Positions 18,945-35,129 are shown, counted from the stretch's first letter. The stretch: DNA of 64,000 nt from Streptococcus vestibularis (GCA_010604095.1 JAABLG010000001.1:1-64000), one strand, 5' to 3'. Notes: generated by a model from the letters alone, not told the origin. Program-made: numbers and translations.

Positions 18945-21811
18945 ATGTTAATCTTTTCTAACATCACTATTTTATTATTGTTTATTATCTTATCATTTGC
19001 TTTATTTGTTAATACACAAATTATTATAAAGTCTTTCATTTATTATGTATTTTGTGTTTTATTGGTTATATTGAGTTCTTATAGCCATATATCTGTGCTG
19101 ATTACAGAAATTATTTGGGGCTGTATTGTTGTTCCTTTTACACTAGTTGTTGGAATTATTTATTCCGATGATGTTACAAAATGGCAGAAATTATTAGTTT
19201 TACCACTTTATGCTATATTATTAATATTATTTTTTTTAAACAAGATTAGTTCAGATTATAGTAAACTATTGCTATTTTTGTTTATTATTTCGTCAATAAG
19301 GTTGATTATAAAAGGTATATTTATTTCTTTGTCTTCCATACCTTATATTGGGAATAAGGTATATCTATGTGAAAAAAGTTATAATTCAGTGATAAAAAGA
19401 ATTTTTAATGATTATTTTGGGATATCAACGATTTTGATTTCATTAGTAATTTATAGTGCTTTATTTCTTAGTGTAAAATTTAATTTTTGGGGGCTAAAAT
19501 ATACAAGCATTATGTCCAAAGTTGATTTCTCTGATGGCCTTTTTTTAGCTTTTAAAAATATTACTCCAATTTTGTCATTATATGGAATGTATTTTGCATT
19601 TCTTCAATTCGTTGCAAACGGAGCTGATAAAGATATGTACATGGGTGAAAATAAGTTAAATTATATTTTAAATCGGTCATTTTCATATCAATTAAGTAAA
19701 TCAAATTGTTTTTCTTTCTTTATTCTATCATTTGGTATTATTCCATTTCTGACGATTTTTTTTGCTAGAAATAAGTTGTTTATTAATCTGCAGGAAGATA
19801 TGAGAATAATTTGGCAACTCGATTTTTTGTTCCTGATTGTATTATATGTTTTTTTAGTTATTACAATGATTAGGACAGTTGGAACTTCCATTGAATTAAA
19901 AATTGGAAAAGCAAGATGGATAGAAAAACAGATAGACAATGATATTGAAAATACATATGATTCATTATTTATAGAATGTCTAAGAGCCGGAGAAGCAGAC
20001 AGGTTATTTATAGGAGTTAGTAGACAGTACTATAAGATGAATAATGACTCAGAAAAATCTTTATTGATAAAGATTATTTTTGAAAGAATTCAAGAAGAAT
20101 TGAGAAGTAGAATTCTTGAAAAAAATGGTCTGAAGATAAGATTAAAAAGTTATTTAGGTTTTATAAGTCATATTGTGAAAAACTTATACAGTTTCTGGAT
20201 GAGTCCTGTGATAGTATATCAAACGAAGTTTGGCTATCAATATTAGATGGTCACCTAAAAGTATTGATACAAATGATTAGAAATGACTTTACGAGTATAA
20301 TTTATAAACAAGAATTATCAAAAGAGAAAGATTTTATAGGTATTGGATTAGATTTATATGAACCTCTCCATGAATCGCTTATTAATGAGATTTTAAAAAG
20401 AGATGAGGTTGTGATAAAAGTATTTTCAGATTTTATTAAACATCAGAGGATGTCATTTGGTAATTATTTTGAAAATAAACAACCTGAATTAAACCGTCAA
20501 TATACCTATCAAATAAGGGAGTATCAATGGGAAGCTATTGTGAAGAGATTGAAAGATATTGATGAAGATACTGTAGATATTGAAAAAATATTCAGATATG
20601 TTACAGAAGATTTTAAAGAATTTCATTCTAAGACATATTTTAATATATTAAAAAATGATAGAACATATGCTTCGAGCAGAAATAAAAATATTCAAAGTTT
20701 AATTTGGAGCATGAATGAAAAATATCAACTTGCATATATGCTCTATCAATTATTGTCAACAGATGATAATCAATGGTATGAAAACATAGATTTATATTTA
20801 TATTGCAAAAATATAAAAAAAATAATTTCGAATAATAACAATGATAGTAACAAAATATATGGGGAGTCTAAAAAAATACTTTTAGAGACAAATATTAAAT
20901 ATAGAATTACTGATAGATTCCTAGATATACTCTGGAAAACAAGAAATGATATCATCAAAGATTGGTCTTGGTTCAAACAATTTGAATATAATAATCAATC
21001 GAATTTTAAAGTTTTTTTTATTCAATGGATGTTAAGTGATAGATATAGCTATCAAGGTAGATTTCAACTTAATAAGAAAATGCCATTTAGATTTGTTAGT
21101 CATAATAATGTTTGTAAAAATAGTGATTTCTTTACAGAAAATGTAAACAGTAAAAGTCAGTATGCTCAATCATTAATTCTAAAGAGACAACTTCAAATAA
21201 AAGCTAACCAAAGAAGGGAAGAATTCAGTATCTTCTGTAGCGAATATTTTAGTTTGAGAAGTCACTTCTCAAGTGATTTTGAAAATGATTGTTTAAGTAA
21301 GGTGTATAACAACGATCAACTTGAAAATTCTATTGATTATTTGTTATTCAATAGTAATCTGAAATTATCGTCCATTCTTAACAGATTATCAATTAATGGT
21401 TTACTGCTTTTAGAGTATGATTTGAGATGGAAGGCTTTCGAGTTTAGTCGTCAAGAAGATTACTCAGGAAATACTTTTGCAGTGGAAATGTTCAATGAAT
21501 ACGGTTCGTATTTTTTTCAAAATAATGAACTTTATGATTTTTATATAATAAAAATTGGTGATCCGTTCTACCAAGATATGTTTGAGAATATAGAGTTTTT
21601 AAAGAGATTAAAATCTTATATTGAGAGTACTTTAGATAGGCAAATGCTGTCTGTTGAAGTATTTGTTCAATCTCTTTCCAACAAATTAGTAGGTAACAAA
21701 CTTTCACCTTTAAAACAAGATCAAATGATTGATTTTATAAAAAATCTTATTATTCAGGATGAATTTAAAGAAAGATTGAATTTCAAGAAGAGAAGGTATC
21801 GTTATAAATAG
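18945..21811 (+). pseudogene. Large AT-rich membrane-anchored protein, interrupted by a -1 frameshift at an A7 run
   Basis: Frame A (ATG 18945, ribosome site GGAGGG) reads to 20246. The -1 frame is open from 20120 to 21811 and continues naturally with KKWSEDKIKKLFRFYKSY. They meet at seven A (20119-20125). One more A, or a -1 slip on A-AAA-AAT, would give a protein of about 955 residues. It would have eight to ten membrane helices in the first 330 residues and a large soluble, charged C-terminal region. No family is recognised. It is a single-gene unit with its own promoter between valS and the atp operon and could be an accessory or defence gene. Pseudogene is the default reading. Confidence 0.65.
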
Positions 21812-22231
21812 TTATATTAAATTTTTAAGACTAATCACTTACCTATATAAATCAACAGTAATTCTTCTTATTATAGAGACAGTAAAGTAGAAGAATCAGT
21901 CGTATTTTTTAAATTTATGTTAATTGAAGAGAAGTGTAAAATTATGTATTTGTATTGAAGTGAATTAGTATTAAGATAGATATTTAACTGGTGGTTAAAG
22001 GTTGATTTCGTATTGATTTTTATTAGTGACTATCTTGAGAGGAAATAAACAGACATGTAGATTTATTTGGAGAGAGACACTAAATAATTCCCCCCTTCAG
22101 CTTTCTTTAAGCAACCCAAGCTATACTATAATTATCCTAATAAGTATTGCTGAACATGGTTCGGTAGAACTCACAATCTCTGGCTCTGAGTCAGACAGTG
22201 AAACTTTCTTTTTTCCATAAATCTCCCAAAC
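21812..22231. other. Gene-free AT-rich stretch
   Basis: No supported gene. A 64-codon frame at 22026-22220 has no ribosome site and no recognisable content. It may be decayed DNA at the edge of the accessory zone. Confidence 0.5.
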
Positions 22232-22266
22232 AAGTCTAACTTACTATTAGTTAGGCTTGTTTTTTT
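22232..22266 (+). terminator. Terminator upstream of the atp operon
   Basis: CAAGTCTAAC / GTTAGGCTTG stem with nine-base loop, then six or seven T. It insulates the atp promoter from the upstream accessory zone. Confidence 0.85.
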
Positions 22267-22316
22267 GGAATGAGCAGAGAAGTATTTATTGAAAGTAAAC
22301 GCTTACGCAAATTAAT

Positions 22317-22395
22317 TGAAAACGTTAGGCAAAGTCAGTGAAAACGTCTAAAAAACCGTCAATTCGTTGACTTTCGTAGAAAATAGGACTAAAAT
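22317..22395 (+). promoter_or_regulatory. atp operon promoter with repeated TGAAAACGT elements
   Basis: TTGACT (22367-22372) and TAAAAT (22390-22395) have a 17-bp spacer. TGAAAACGT occurs at 22317 and again at 22339, exactly 22 bp apart, with a related GTAAACGCTTAC at 22295. They resemble half of a CcpA cre site, but the match is incomplete. Confidence 0.7.
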
Positions 22396-22431
22396 AACAG
22401 GGTAAAAAAAAATTAAAAGGAGAATTCTACT

Positions 22432-22632
22432 ATGAATTTAACTATCTTAGCCCTCGGTTTGGCCGTTATGGGTGTATCTATTGGTGAGGGTATCCTCGTT
22501 GCCAATATCGCTAAATCTGCAGCTCGCCAACCTGAGATGTTTAGCAAACTTCAAACTTTGATGTTTATTGGTGTTGCCTTTATCGAAGGTACTTTCTTCG
22601 TACTGTTTGCCCTTAGCTACATTGTCAAATAG
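22432..22632 (+). CDS. atpE: ATP synthase F0 subunit c
   Basis: This 66-residue hairpin of two membrane helices forms the rotating proton ring. The loop carries ARQPEM, and the proton-binding carboxylate is Glu52 in [12 protein letters not shown]. Its position ahead of subunit a is the streptococcal order. AAAGGAG precedes the ATG. Confidence 0.96.
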   Translation: MNLTILALGLAVMGVSIGEGILVANIAKSAARQPEMFSKLQTLMFIGVAFIEGTFFVLFALSYIVK

Positions 22633-22662
22633 ACAAATTAAAAGATGAAGGAGGGATGAGCA

Positions 22663-23370
22663 TTGGAAACTACAAGTAATCCAACCGTCTCAGTATTTGG
22701 GATTGATTTTGACTTGACTGTCCTTGCCATGTCTCTCTTGACAGTAATTATCGTTTTTGGAGTGGTTTTTTGGGCAAGTCGTAAGATGTCTATTAAACCA
22801 AAGGGAAAACAAAATGTACTTGAGTTTATCTATGAATTTGTGAACAGTACCATTTCTCAAAATCTTGGAAAGTTCACGAAGAATTATAGTTTACTCTTGT
22901 TTGTAATTTTCACCTTTGTGTTTACAGCAAACAACATAGGTCTGCTTGTATCTGTTAAAAGTGAGCATTACAATTTTTGGTCTTCTCCAACATCGAATTT
23001 CGGTGTTACTATCACTCTTTCTTTGATTGTTACCCTCATTAGTCATATTGAGGGGATTCGTAAAAAAGGGTTTAAAGGCTATCTCAAAGGCTACCTTTCA
23101 CCATATCCAGCAATGCTCCCAATGAACATTTTGGAACAATTAACCAACCTTGCGTCATTGGCTTTGCGTTTGTTTGGTAACATTTATTCTGGTGAGGTAC
23201 TAACTGGCTTGATTCTTCAATTGGTGACATGGTCTGTATTTGCAGCACCTGTATCCTTTGCTTTGAACCTTGTCTGGGTTGCCTTTTCAACCTTTATCGG
23301 TTTCATTCAAGCCTATGTCTTTATTATCCTAAGTTCAAACTACATTGGTGATAAAGTCAACGAAGAATAA
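22663..23370 (+). CDS. atpB: ATP synthase F0 subunit a
   Basis: The 235-residue stator channel subunit has five or six membrane helices. LASLALRLFGNIYSGE in helix 4 contains the essential arginine of the proton half-channels. The start is TTG 22663 after GGAGGG, giving the family-typical N-terminus. Confidence 0.95.
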   Translation: METTSNPTVSVFGIDFDLTVLAMSLLTVIIVFGVVFWASRKMSIKPKGKQNVLEFIYEFVNSTISQNLGKFTKNYSLLLFVIFTFVFTANNIGLLVSVKSEHYNFWSSPTSNFGVTITLSLIVTLISHIEGIRKKGFKGYLKGYLSPYPAMLPMNILEQLTNLASLALRLFGNIYSGEVLTGLILQLVTWSVFAAPVSFALNLVWVAFSTFIGFIQAYVFIILSSNYIGDKVNEE

Positions 23371-23390
23371 TTAAGAAAGGGAGAAATTAA

Positions 23391-23888
23391 ATGTCATTAC
23401 TGATTAATAGTACGACACTTGGTAATATTATTATTACGCTCGGCTCTGTTTTTCTCTTGTATTACCTCATTCGTAAATTCGCATGGGATCAAATTACAGG
23501 AATCTTTGCTGCTCGTGAAAAGAAAATTGCCACAGATATTGATAGTGCTGAAAATGCTCGTCAAGAAGCAGAAAGCTTGGCACAAAAACGTCAAGATGAG
23601 TTAGCTGGTGCTCGCACAGAAGCAGCTCAAATTATTGACGGAGCCAAGGAAACTGGTAAAACTCAAGAATCAAAAATCATTGCAGAAGCACATGATGAAG
23701 CTAAACGCTTAAAAGATAAAGCTAATCAAGACATTGCTCAAAGTCGTGTGGAAGCACTTGCTGGTGTTAAAGGTGAAGTAGCAGACTTGACTGTCCTCTT
23801 GGCAGAAAAAGTTATGAAACAAAACCTTGATGCCAAAGCGCAATCTGACTTGATTGATAGCTATCTTGATCAATTAGGAGATGCTTAA
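23391..23888 (+). CDS. atpF: ATP synthase F0 subunit b
   Basis: The 165-residue peripheral-stalk protein has one N-terminal membrane helix (about 10-28) and a long charged, Ala-rich coiled coil that dimerises. AAGGGAG precedes the ATG. Its stop shares a base with the atpH start. Confidence 0.95.
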   Translation: MSLLINSTTLGNIIITLGSVFLLYYLIRKFAWDQITGIFAAREKKIATDIDSAENARQEAESLAQKRQDELAGARTEAAQIIDGAKETGKTQESKIIAEAHDEAKRLKDKANQDIAQSRVEALAGVKGEVADLTVLLAEKVMKQNLDAKAQSDLIDSYLDQLGDA

Positions 23889-24424
23889 TGGATAAGAAAA
23901 CACAAGCTCTTGTTGAGCAGTATGCCAGAAGTCTGGTAGAAGTCGCTTTTGAACAAGACGCCGTGTCAACAATCCAAGAAGAAGTAAGGCAAATCCTAAC
24001 CGTTTTTGCTGAAACAAAACTAAAAACCTTCTTGTCACAGGAAAATGTGACAAGCGAGGCTAAGAAAGAAAGTTTGAGTTTGTTTCAAGAGTCTTGTTCA
24101 GTATACATGAACAACTTTCTTGAGGTAATCTTACTTAATGACCGAGCTAACATTCTCTATGATGTGTTGAAGTTGGTCCTTAAGCTCTTTGATCAAGAAG
24201 ACAACACTTATGATGTCACTGTGACCTCAGCAAGTCCCTTGTCTGAAGACCAAAAAGCACGACTTTTGGCGATTGTTTCACAAAAATTTGAGATTAAGAC
24301 ACGTCGTTTAGTAGAAAATATTGATGAGAACCTCATTGGAGGATTCGTCATCAAAGCAAAAAATAAGGTTGTTGACACGTCAATTCGTAGTCAATTGCAA
24401 GCCTTTAAAACGAATTTGAAATAG
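23888..24424 (+). CDS. atpH: ATP synthase F1 subunit delta
   Basis: The 178-residue delta subunit joins F1 to the b stalk. The N-terminal helical bundle and the C-terminal [21 protein letters not shown] motif are visible. The ATG overlaps the atpF stop (TAATG). Confidence 0.95.
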   Translation: MDKKTQALVEQYARSLVEVAFEQDAVSTIQEEVRQILTVFAETKLKTFLSQENVTSEAKKESLSLFQESCSVYMNNFLEVILLNDRANILYDVLKLVLKLFDQEDNTYDVTVTSASPLSEDQKARLLAIVSQKFEIKTRRLVENIDENLIGGFVIKAKNKVVDTSIRSQLQAFKTNLK

Positions 24425-24436
24425 AAAGTGGTGTGA

Positions 24437-25945
<1,509 letters not shown>

Positions 25946-25963
25946 AAATAGGGAGGACAGCAT

Positions 25964-26842
25964 ATGGCAGGCTCTCTAAGAGAAATCCAAGCAAAAATTG
26001 CTTCAACTAAGAAAACGAGTCAAATCACAGGAGCTATGCAAATGGTTTCTGCCTCAAAATTGACACGTTCTGAGCAAGCTGCTAAAGATTTCCAAATCTA
26101 TGCCTCAAAAATTAGACAGATCACAACAGATCTTCTACATTCAGAGTTGATTAATGGCTCGTCAAATCCAATGTTGGATGCACGTCCAGTTCGTAAGACA
26201 GGTTACATTGTCATTACTTCAGATAAGGGATTGGTTGGAGGTTACAATTCAACAATTCTTAAAGCTGTTTTGGACATGATTAAGCGTGACCATGATTCTG
26301 AAGATGAATATGCTATCATTTCTATTGGTGGAACAGGGTCTGATTTCTTCAAAGCCCGTAACATGAATGTTGCTTTTGAACTTCGTGGCCTTGAAGATCA
26401 ACCTAGTTTTGATCAAGTCGGTAAAATCATTTCCAAAGCTGTAGGAATGTATCAAAACGAACTGTTTGATGAACTTTATGTGTGTTACAACCACCACGTC
26501 AACAGTTTGACTAGTGAAGTTCGTGTGGAACAAATGCTTCCTATTGCTGATTTGGATCCTAATGAATCTGAAGGTCATGTATTGACCAAATTTGAGTTGG
26601 AACCAGATCGTGATACTATTTTGGATCAACTCTTACCGCAGTATGCTGAGAGTCTTATCTACGGTGCTATCGTAGATGCCAAAACAGCTGAGCATGCAGC
26701 TGGTATGACTGCAATGCAGACTGCCACTGATAATGCTAAGAATGTGATTAACGATTTGACAATCCAATACAACCGTGCGCGTCAAGCTGCCATCACTCAG
26801 GAAATCACTGAAATTGTTGGTGGTGCTAGTGCACTTGAATAG
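25964..26842 (+). CDS. atpG: ATP synthase F1 subunit gamma
   Basis: The 292-residue rotor shaft has the typical N-terminal [20 protein letters not shown] and C-terminal [19 protein letters not shown] helices. GGGAGG precedes the ATG. Confidence 0.97.
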   Translation: MAGSLREIQAKIASTKKTSQITGAMQMVSASKLTRSEQAAKDFQIYASKIRQITTDLLHSELINGSSNPMLDARPVRKTGYIVITSDKGLVGGYNSTILKAVLDMIKRDHDSEDEYAIISIGGTGSDFFKARNMNVAFELRGLEDQPSFDQVGKIISKAVGMYQNELFDELYVCYNHHVNSLTSEVRVEQMLPIADLDPNESEGHVLTKFELEPDRDTILDQLLPQYAESLIYGAIVDAKTAEHAAGMTAMQTATDNAKNVINDLTIQYNRARQAAITQEITEIVGGASALE

Positions 26843-26863
26843 CTAAAGATTTGTCTTATTTGA

Positions 26864-28324
<1,461 letters not shown>

Positions 28325-28336
28325 TGAGGTGAAGAT

Positions 28337-28753
28337 ATGGCACAAATGACCGTACAAGTGGTAACTCCAGATGGTCTTAAATACGACCACCACGCCAACT
28401 TTATCCATGCGGTTACTAAAGATGGTCAAATTGGTATTTTGCCAGGCCATATTAACTTGATTGCACCACTTGAAGTGGATGAACTCAAGGTTCGTCGTGT
28501 GGATGATGAAAACCACGTTGACTGGATTGCCGTAAATGGTGGTATTATTGAAGTCAAAGATGACCTCATTACTATCGTTGCCGATTCAGCTGAACGTGAA
28601 CGCGACATTGACGTTTCTCGTGCCGAACGTGCCAAGCAACGTGCCGAACGTGACTTGGAAGAAGCAACTAAATCTGATCGTGTTGACGAAGTTCAACGTG
28701 CTCAAGTTGCTCTTCGTAGAGCACTTAACCGTATCAGTGTCGGTACTAAATAA
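28337..28753 (+). CDS. atpC: ATP synthase F1 subunit epsilon
   Basis: The 138-residue subunit has an N-terminal beta barrel ([18 protein letters not shown]) and a C-terminal helical pair rich in Arg and Glu that regulates ATP hydrolysis. It is the last gene of the operon. Confidence 0.97.
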   Translation: MAQMTVQVVTPDGLKYDHHANFIHAVTKDGQIGILPGHINLIAPLEVDELKVRRVDDENHVDWIAVNGGIIEVKDDLITIVADSAERERDIDVSRAERAKQRAERDLEEATKSDRVDEVQRAQVALRRALNRISVGTK

Positions 28754-28761
28754 GAGTAAAG

Positions 28762-28788
28762 AAAACGAGACTTTGTTCTCGTTTTTTT
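28762..28788 (+). terminator. atp operon terminator
   Basis: AAAACGAGA / TCTCGTTTT hairpin followed by seven T. Confidence 0.9.
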
Positions 28789-28939
28789 ATATGAGTTAAA
28801 AGAGTGCGGTGTTGATTGAAGACTATAGAGCTGTATTAGTAAGAGTTGCATCAAAAAGGATTTATTATAAGGTGATTTGAAAAAATTTAATGTTTGAAAA
28901 CGGTTAATTAAGCTTTTGCTTTAGTTTAAGGTATCAAAG

Positions 28940-28948
28940 TGTTATAAT
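28940..28948 (+). promoter_or_regulatory. Extended -10 promoter of ftsW
   Basis: TGtTATAAT about 70 bases before the ftsW start. The rest of 28789-28939 shows nothing else. Confidence 0.65.
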
Positions 28949-29018
28949 ATAAGCTGTTAGCTTTGTGTTTTTTGTAAACTATAGAGTGACGTAATAGAAA
29001 GTATGAGTTTTTTAAGAT

Positions 29019-30299
29019 ATGAAAATTGAAAAGAAGCATCTTTTGGACTATACCATCTTAATACCTTATTTAATCTTGTCCGTAGTCGGTTTGATTGTGG
29101 TATATTCAACGACGAGTGCTCGTTTAGTAAGTTTTGGTGCTAACCCATTTGCATCCGTCATCAACCAAGGATTATTTTGGCTAGTGTCCTTATTTTTTAT
29201 CTTTTTCATCTATCGGTTGAAATTGAATTTCCTCAGAAAAGATAAAGTTTTAGGAACCGTTATTTTATTTGAAGTTTTTCTCCTGGTTGTTGCTAAGTTT
29301 TTTACCAAAGAAATTAACGGTGCTAATGGATGGATTGTACTTGGTCCCTTGTCATTCCAGCCAGCAGAGTACCTTAAGATTATTGTAGTTTGGTTTTTAG
29401 CACACACATTTTCAAAGAAACAGTCTGCGATAGAACGCTATGATTATCAGGCCTTAACTAAGAATAGATGGATTCCTAGAAAACGTAGTCAACTTAATGA
29501 CTGGCGGTATTATTTATTGGTTATGATTGGCTTAGTTGCTATCCAACCTGACTTGGGGAATGCGGCCATTATTGTATTAACAACGGTCATTATGTTCTCA
29601 ATTTCAGGGGTTGGGTATCGCTGGTTTACAGCTCTTTTTGCTAGTATTGTTGGTCTGTCATCTGCATTTCTGGGACTAATCGCTTTGGTTGGGGTAAAAA
29701 CCATGTCCAAAGTACCAATCTTTGGTTATGTTGCCAAGCGTTTTGCAGCCTATTTCAATCCTTTTAAGGATTTAACAGGTTCAGGTCTTCAGTTATCCCA
29801 TTCTTATTATGCTATGAGTAATGGGGGTTGGTTCGGTCTTGGCCTCGGAAATTCAATTGAGAAAACAGGTTATCTACCGGAAGCTACAACTGACTTTGTC
29901 TTTTCAATTGTTATCGAAGAATTAGGTCTTATTGGTGCAGGTTTAATCCTTGCTCTGCTTTTCTTCCTCATTCTTCGGATTATGATTGTAGGGGTTAAGG
30001 CTAGAAATCCATTTAACTCTATGATGGCTCTTGGCGTCGGATCCCTTTTGCTTATGCAGGTTTTTGTCAATATCGGAGGAATCTCAGGTTTGATTCCATC
30101 CACAGGGGTTACCTTCCCTTTCCTTTCACAAGGTGGTAACTCGCTTTTAGTGACATCAGTCGGGATTGCTTTTGTCTTGAATATTGCTGCTAACGAAAAG
30201 CGTGACAATATTGTTCAAGCCATTGAAGAAGAGTTGAGCCAGACACAGGAATTAGAAAAACAAGACGAAAAAATAGTACCTCTAAGAAGAAGCCGTTGA
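29019..30299 (+). CDS. ftsW: Septal peptidoglycan polymerase FtsW (SEDS family)
   Basis: The 426-residue protein has about ten membrane helices and SEDS signatures: NGANGWIVLGPLSFQPAEYLK, PDLGNAAII, and IGGISGLIPSTGVTFPFLSQGG near the end. SEDS proteins polymerise glycan strands from lipid II, here likely at the septum with a class B PBP. RodA is the alternative paralogue; position before tuf in streptococci favours FtsW. The ribosome site is weak. Confidence 0.88.
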   Translation: MKIEKKHLLDYTILIPYLILSVVGLIVVYSTTSARLVSFGANPFASVINQGLFWLVSLFFIFFIYRLKLNFLRKDKVLGTVILFEVFLLVVAKFFTKEINGANGWIVLGPLSFQPAEYLKIIVVWFLAHTFSKKQSAIERYDYQALTKNRWIPRKRSQLNDWRYYLLVMIGLVAIQPDLGNAAIIVLTTVIMFSISGVGYRWFTALFASIVGLSSAFLGLIALVGVKTMSKVPIFGYVAKRFAAYFNPFKDLTGSGLQLSHSYYAMSNGGWFGLGLGNSIEKTGYLPEATTDFVFSIVIEELGLIGAGLILALLFFLILRIMIVGVKARNPFNSMMALGVGSLLLMQVFVNIGGISGLIPSTGVTFPFLSQGGNSLLVTSVGIAFVLNIAANEKRDNIVQAIEEELSQTQELEKQDEKIVPLRRSR

Positions 30300-30315
30300 A
30301 GTTCGGCTTCTTTTT
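30287..30315 (+). terminator. ftsW terminator
   Basis: AAGAAGCCG / CGGCTTCTT hairpin with T run; the ftsW stop codon lies in the loop. Confidence 0.88.
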
Positions 30316-30443
30316 GCATGTAGGTAAAGAAGATAGATGATATAAGGGTGTCAGTAATGTAATGGTACGAGAGTATCATCTCTTAATGAAAAATTCATGA
30401 TGGCTTCTAAATAAAAAGAAAATCTGAAAACCATATAAAATAC

Positions 30444-30471
30444 TTGCAATTCTATGACATTTTGATAGAAT
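30444..30471 (+). promoter_or_regulatory. tuf promoter
   Basis: TTGCAA and TAGAAT are spaced by 16 bp, leaving a leader of about 65 bases before the ATG. Confidence 0.7.
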
Positions 30472-30542
30472 AGTAGAGTAAAGTTAGACTGTATTGCCTA
30501 CTGTCTATCTATAAAATATATTTTATTGGAGGCTTTTCCTAA

Positions 30543-31739
<1,197 letters not shown>

Positions 31740-31785
31740 TTAATATTAAGTTCCCAATACAATTATTCGTCAGACAATAATTGAG

Positions 31786-31812
31786 AGAGTCGAGTTTACT
31801 CGGCTCTTTTTG
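31786..31812 (+). terminator. tuf terminator
   Basis: AGAGTCGAG / CTCGGCTCT hairpin followed by five T. A separate perfect 8-bp inverted repeat lies just upstream at 31760-31783. Confidence 0.88.
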
Positions 31813-31947
31813 GTTTTTAATTACCTATTTGATCTTCTTTTTATGAAAGTATCTTAGAAGAGAAGCAGTTTTGTAGGTCATTAGTCGGTATGAAGTGGCT
31901 ATAGTTTTCGGAATTTTCCTAAAATCCTAGTAATAGTAGGGGATTTG

Positions 31948-31956
31948 TGATAGAAT
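31948..31956 (+). promoter_or_regulatory. Extended -10 promoter of tpiA
   Basis: TGaTAGAAT, 35 bases before the ATG; no clear -35. Confidence 0.55.
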
Positions 31957-31970
31957 AAACTTGTAAATAA

Positions 31971-32750
<780 letters not shown>

Positions 32751-32759
32751 TCTTTTATA

Positions 32760-32783
32760 AAGTCGAGGTTTCCTCGGCTTTTT
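32760..32783 (+). terminator. tpiA terminator
   Basis: AAGTCGAGG / CCTCGGCTT hairpin and five T. Confidence 0.88.
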
Positions 32784-33066
32784 CTTATGTCTTGGAAAGT
32801 CACGCTGTTGCTATGGATTTCGTATCGGGTGGAGTATGATTGATAGCATTATGCTTTTAACTTGAAAATCAATTTATCTACTGATTTATCACTTAAAGGA
32901 TCTTTGATTTTTTATAATCAGTTCAATCGTGTTTCCAAAACGTCATTCTATCCATATACAAAAACTGCCACTTTGTAAATCGGATAAATAAGGTCTAGTC
33001 ATAAATGAACTTAAGCCTTTTCAAATAGAATTGAATTGCCCAAATAGTCAGATAATGTGCTATAAT
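32784..33066 (+). promoter_or_regulatory. Gene-free stretch ending in the tkt promoter
   Basis: I see no gene or repeat in 32784-33050. The stretch ends with TGcTATAAT (33058-33066), an extended -10 element 77 bases before the tkt start. Confidence 0.65.
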
Positions 33067-33143
33067 AAAGGCAGTATAACTAGAGCACAGACCCTAAGTG
33101 TTTATTTGCTCTGCATTGTCCAAGAAGAGGAGAATTAGAAATC

Positions 33144-35129
33144 ATGACTTTTGATGCTATTGACCAAATGGCGGTCAGCACTATTCGTTCGCTTTCAATT
33201 GAGGCTATTCAAGCCGCAAATTCAGGACACCCTGGTCTTCCTATGGGTGCAGCGCCAATGGCCTACGTACTTTGGAACCATGTAATGAATGTTAATCCAA
33301 AGACTAGCCGTAATTGGACAAACCGTGACCGTTTTGTCCTTTCTGCAGGTCATGGTTCTGCTTTGCTTTATAGTTTATTGCACCTTTCTGGTTATAAGGT
33401 GACAATGGATGATTTGAAAAACTTTCGTCAATGGGAATCTAAGACTCCAGGACACCCTGAAGTTAATCATACTGATGGTGTTGAAGCTACTTCAGGACCT
33501 CTTGGTCAAGGGATTGCTAATGCTGTTGGTATGGCCATGGCTGAAGCGCATTTGGCTGCTAAATTCAACAAACCTGATTTTGATATTGTTGACCATTATA
33601 CTTATGCCCTACATGGCGATGGCTGTTTGATGGAAGGTGTTTCTCAAGAAGCTGCCAGTCTTGCTGGTCACCTTAAACTTGGTAAATTGGTTCTTCTTTA
33701 CGATTCAAACGATATTTCACTGGATGGTCCAACATCAATGGCTTTCACTGAAGACGTTAAGGCTAAATTTGAAGCTTATGGTTGGCAACACATTCTCGTT
33801 AAAGATGGAAATGATTTGGAAGCCATTGCCAAAGCTATTGAAGAAGCTAAAGCAGAAACAGATAAACCGTCTATCATCGAAGTAAAAACTATTATTGGTT
33901 ATGGAGCTGAAGGACAAGGAACGTCAGCTGTTCACGGAGCACCGATTGGTCAAGAAGGTATTGATCATGCCAAAAGCGTGTACGGCTATGATGCACCTGC
34001 CTTCACTGTTCCTGACGAAGTAGCTCGTCGTTTTCAAGCTGGTATTAAGTTCCGTGGTGAAGCTGCTGAAAATGCTTGGCAAACTAAATTTGCTGAATAT
34101 GAAGTTGCCTACCCAGAGTTAGCTGCTGAATACAAGGCTGCTTTTGCAAATGAGTCAGCAACTGTTGAATTGAACGCTCATGAACTTGGCACAGCTGTAG
34201 CTAGTCGTGTGTCAAGCCAACAAGCTATCCAACAAATTTCTGAACAAGTTCCTTCATTCTGGGGTGGTTCTGCAGACCTTTCAGCTTCAAACAATACCAT
34301 GGTTAAGGCTGAGTCTGATTTCCAAGCAGACAACTATGCTGGACGTAATATCTGGTTTGGTGTGCGTGAATTTGCTATGGCTGCAGCGATGAATGGTATT
34401 GCTCTTCATGGTGGTACTCGTGTTTATGGTGGTACTTTCTTCGTCTTCTCAAACTACTTGCTTCCAGCGGTACGTATGGCAGCTCTTCAAAACCTGCCAG
34501 TAACTTATGTAATGACACACGACTCAGTAGCAGTTGGTGAAGATGGACCTACTCATGAACCAATCGAACAATTGGCAAGTGTGCGTTCAATGCCTAACCT
34601 TAACGTTATCCGTCCTGCAGATGGTAATGAAACTAATGCTGCATGGAAACGTGCTTTGGCTGAGACTGAACGTCCAACAATGCTTGTCTTGACACGTCAA
34701 AACTTGCCAGTCCTTGATGGTACAGCTGAAAATGCTGAAGCTGGTGTCAATAAAGGGGCTTATATCATATCAGAAGCTAAAGGTAATCTTGATGGTATCA
34801 TCATTGCCACTGGTTCTGAGGTGAAATTGGCTCTTGATACACAAGCTGCTCTTGAAGCTGAAGGTATTCATGTTCGTGTCGTATCTATGCCATCACAAAA
34901 TCTCTTTGATGAACAAGATGCTGCTTATAAAGAAGATATCCTTCCAGCGGCTGTAACAAAACGTTTGGCTATTGAAGCTGGAACTAGCTTTGGTTGGGGC
35001 AAATACGTTGGTCTTGCAGGCAAAACACTTACTATCGATACTTGGGGTGCCTCAGCACCTGGCGACCGTATCTTTAACGAGTATGGTTTCACTGTTGAAA
35101 ATGCAAGTCAACTATATAAATCATTGTAA
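33144..35129 (+). CDS. tkt: Transketolase
   Basis: Tkt transfers two-carbon units in the pentose phosphate pathway. The 661-residue ThDP enzyme has [16 protein letters not shown], the ThDP motif [13 protein letters not shown], and the pyrimidine-binding region [26 protein letters not shown] precedes the ATG. It lies next to tpiA but has its own promoter and terminator. Confidence 0.98.
   Translation: MTFDAIDQMAVSTIRSLSIEAIQAANSGHPGLPMGAAPMAYVLWNHVMNVNPKTSRNWTNRDRFVLSAGHGSALLYSLLHLSGYKVTMDDLKNFRQWESKTPGHPEVNHTDGVEATSGPLGQGIANAVGMAMAEAHLAAKFNKPDFDIVDHYTYALHGDGCLMEGVSQEAASLAGHLKLGKLVLLYDSNDISLDGPTSMAFTEDVKAKFEAYGWQHILVKDGNDLEAIAKAIEEAKAETDKPSIIEVKTIIGYGAEGQGTSAVHGAPIGQEGIDHAKSVYGYDAPAFTVPDEVARRFQAGIKFRGEAAENAWQTKFAEYEVAYPELAAEYKAAFANESATVELNAHELGTAVASRVSSQQAIQQISEQVPSFWGGSADLSASNNTMVKAESDFQADNYAGRNIWFGVREFAMAAAMNGIALHGGTRVYGGTFFVFSNYLLPAVRMAALQNLPVTYVMTHDSVAVGEDGPTHEPIEQLASVRSMPNLNVIRPADGNETNAAWKRALAETERPTMLVLTRQNLPVLDGTAENAEAGVNKGAYIISEAKGNLDGIIIATGSEVKLALDTQAALEAEGIHVRVVSMPSQNLFDEQDAAYKEDILPAAVTKRLAIEAGTSFGWGKYVGLAGKTLTIDTWGASAPGDRIFNEYGFTVENASQLYKSL

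Noticed and set aside
18945-21811. Two independent genes (433 and 515 codons)
   Set aside because: The second has only a TTG without ribosome site, while its frame is open and protein-like back to the A7 run inside the first gene. A single frameshifted gene explains the data better.
22026-22220. 64-codon frame upstream of the atp operon
   Set aside because: No ribosome site, no recognisable motif and ends just before a terminator; likely chance.
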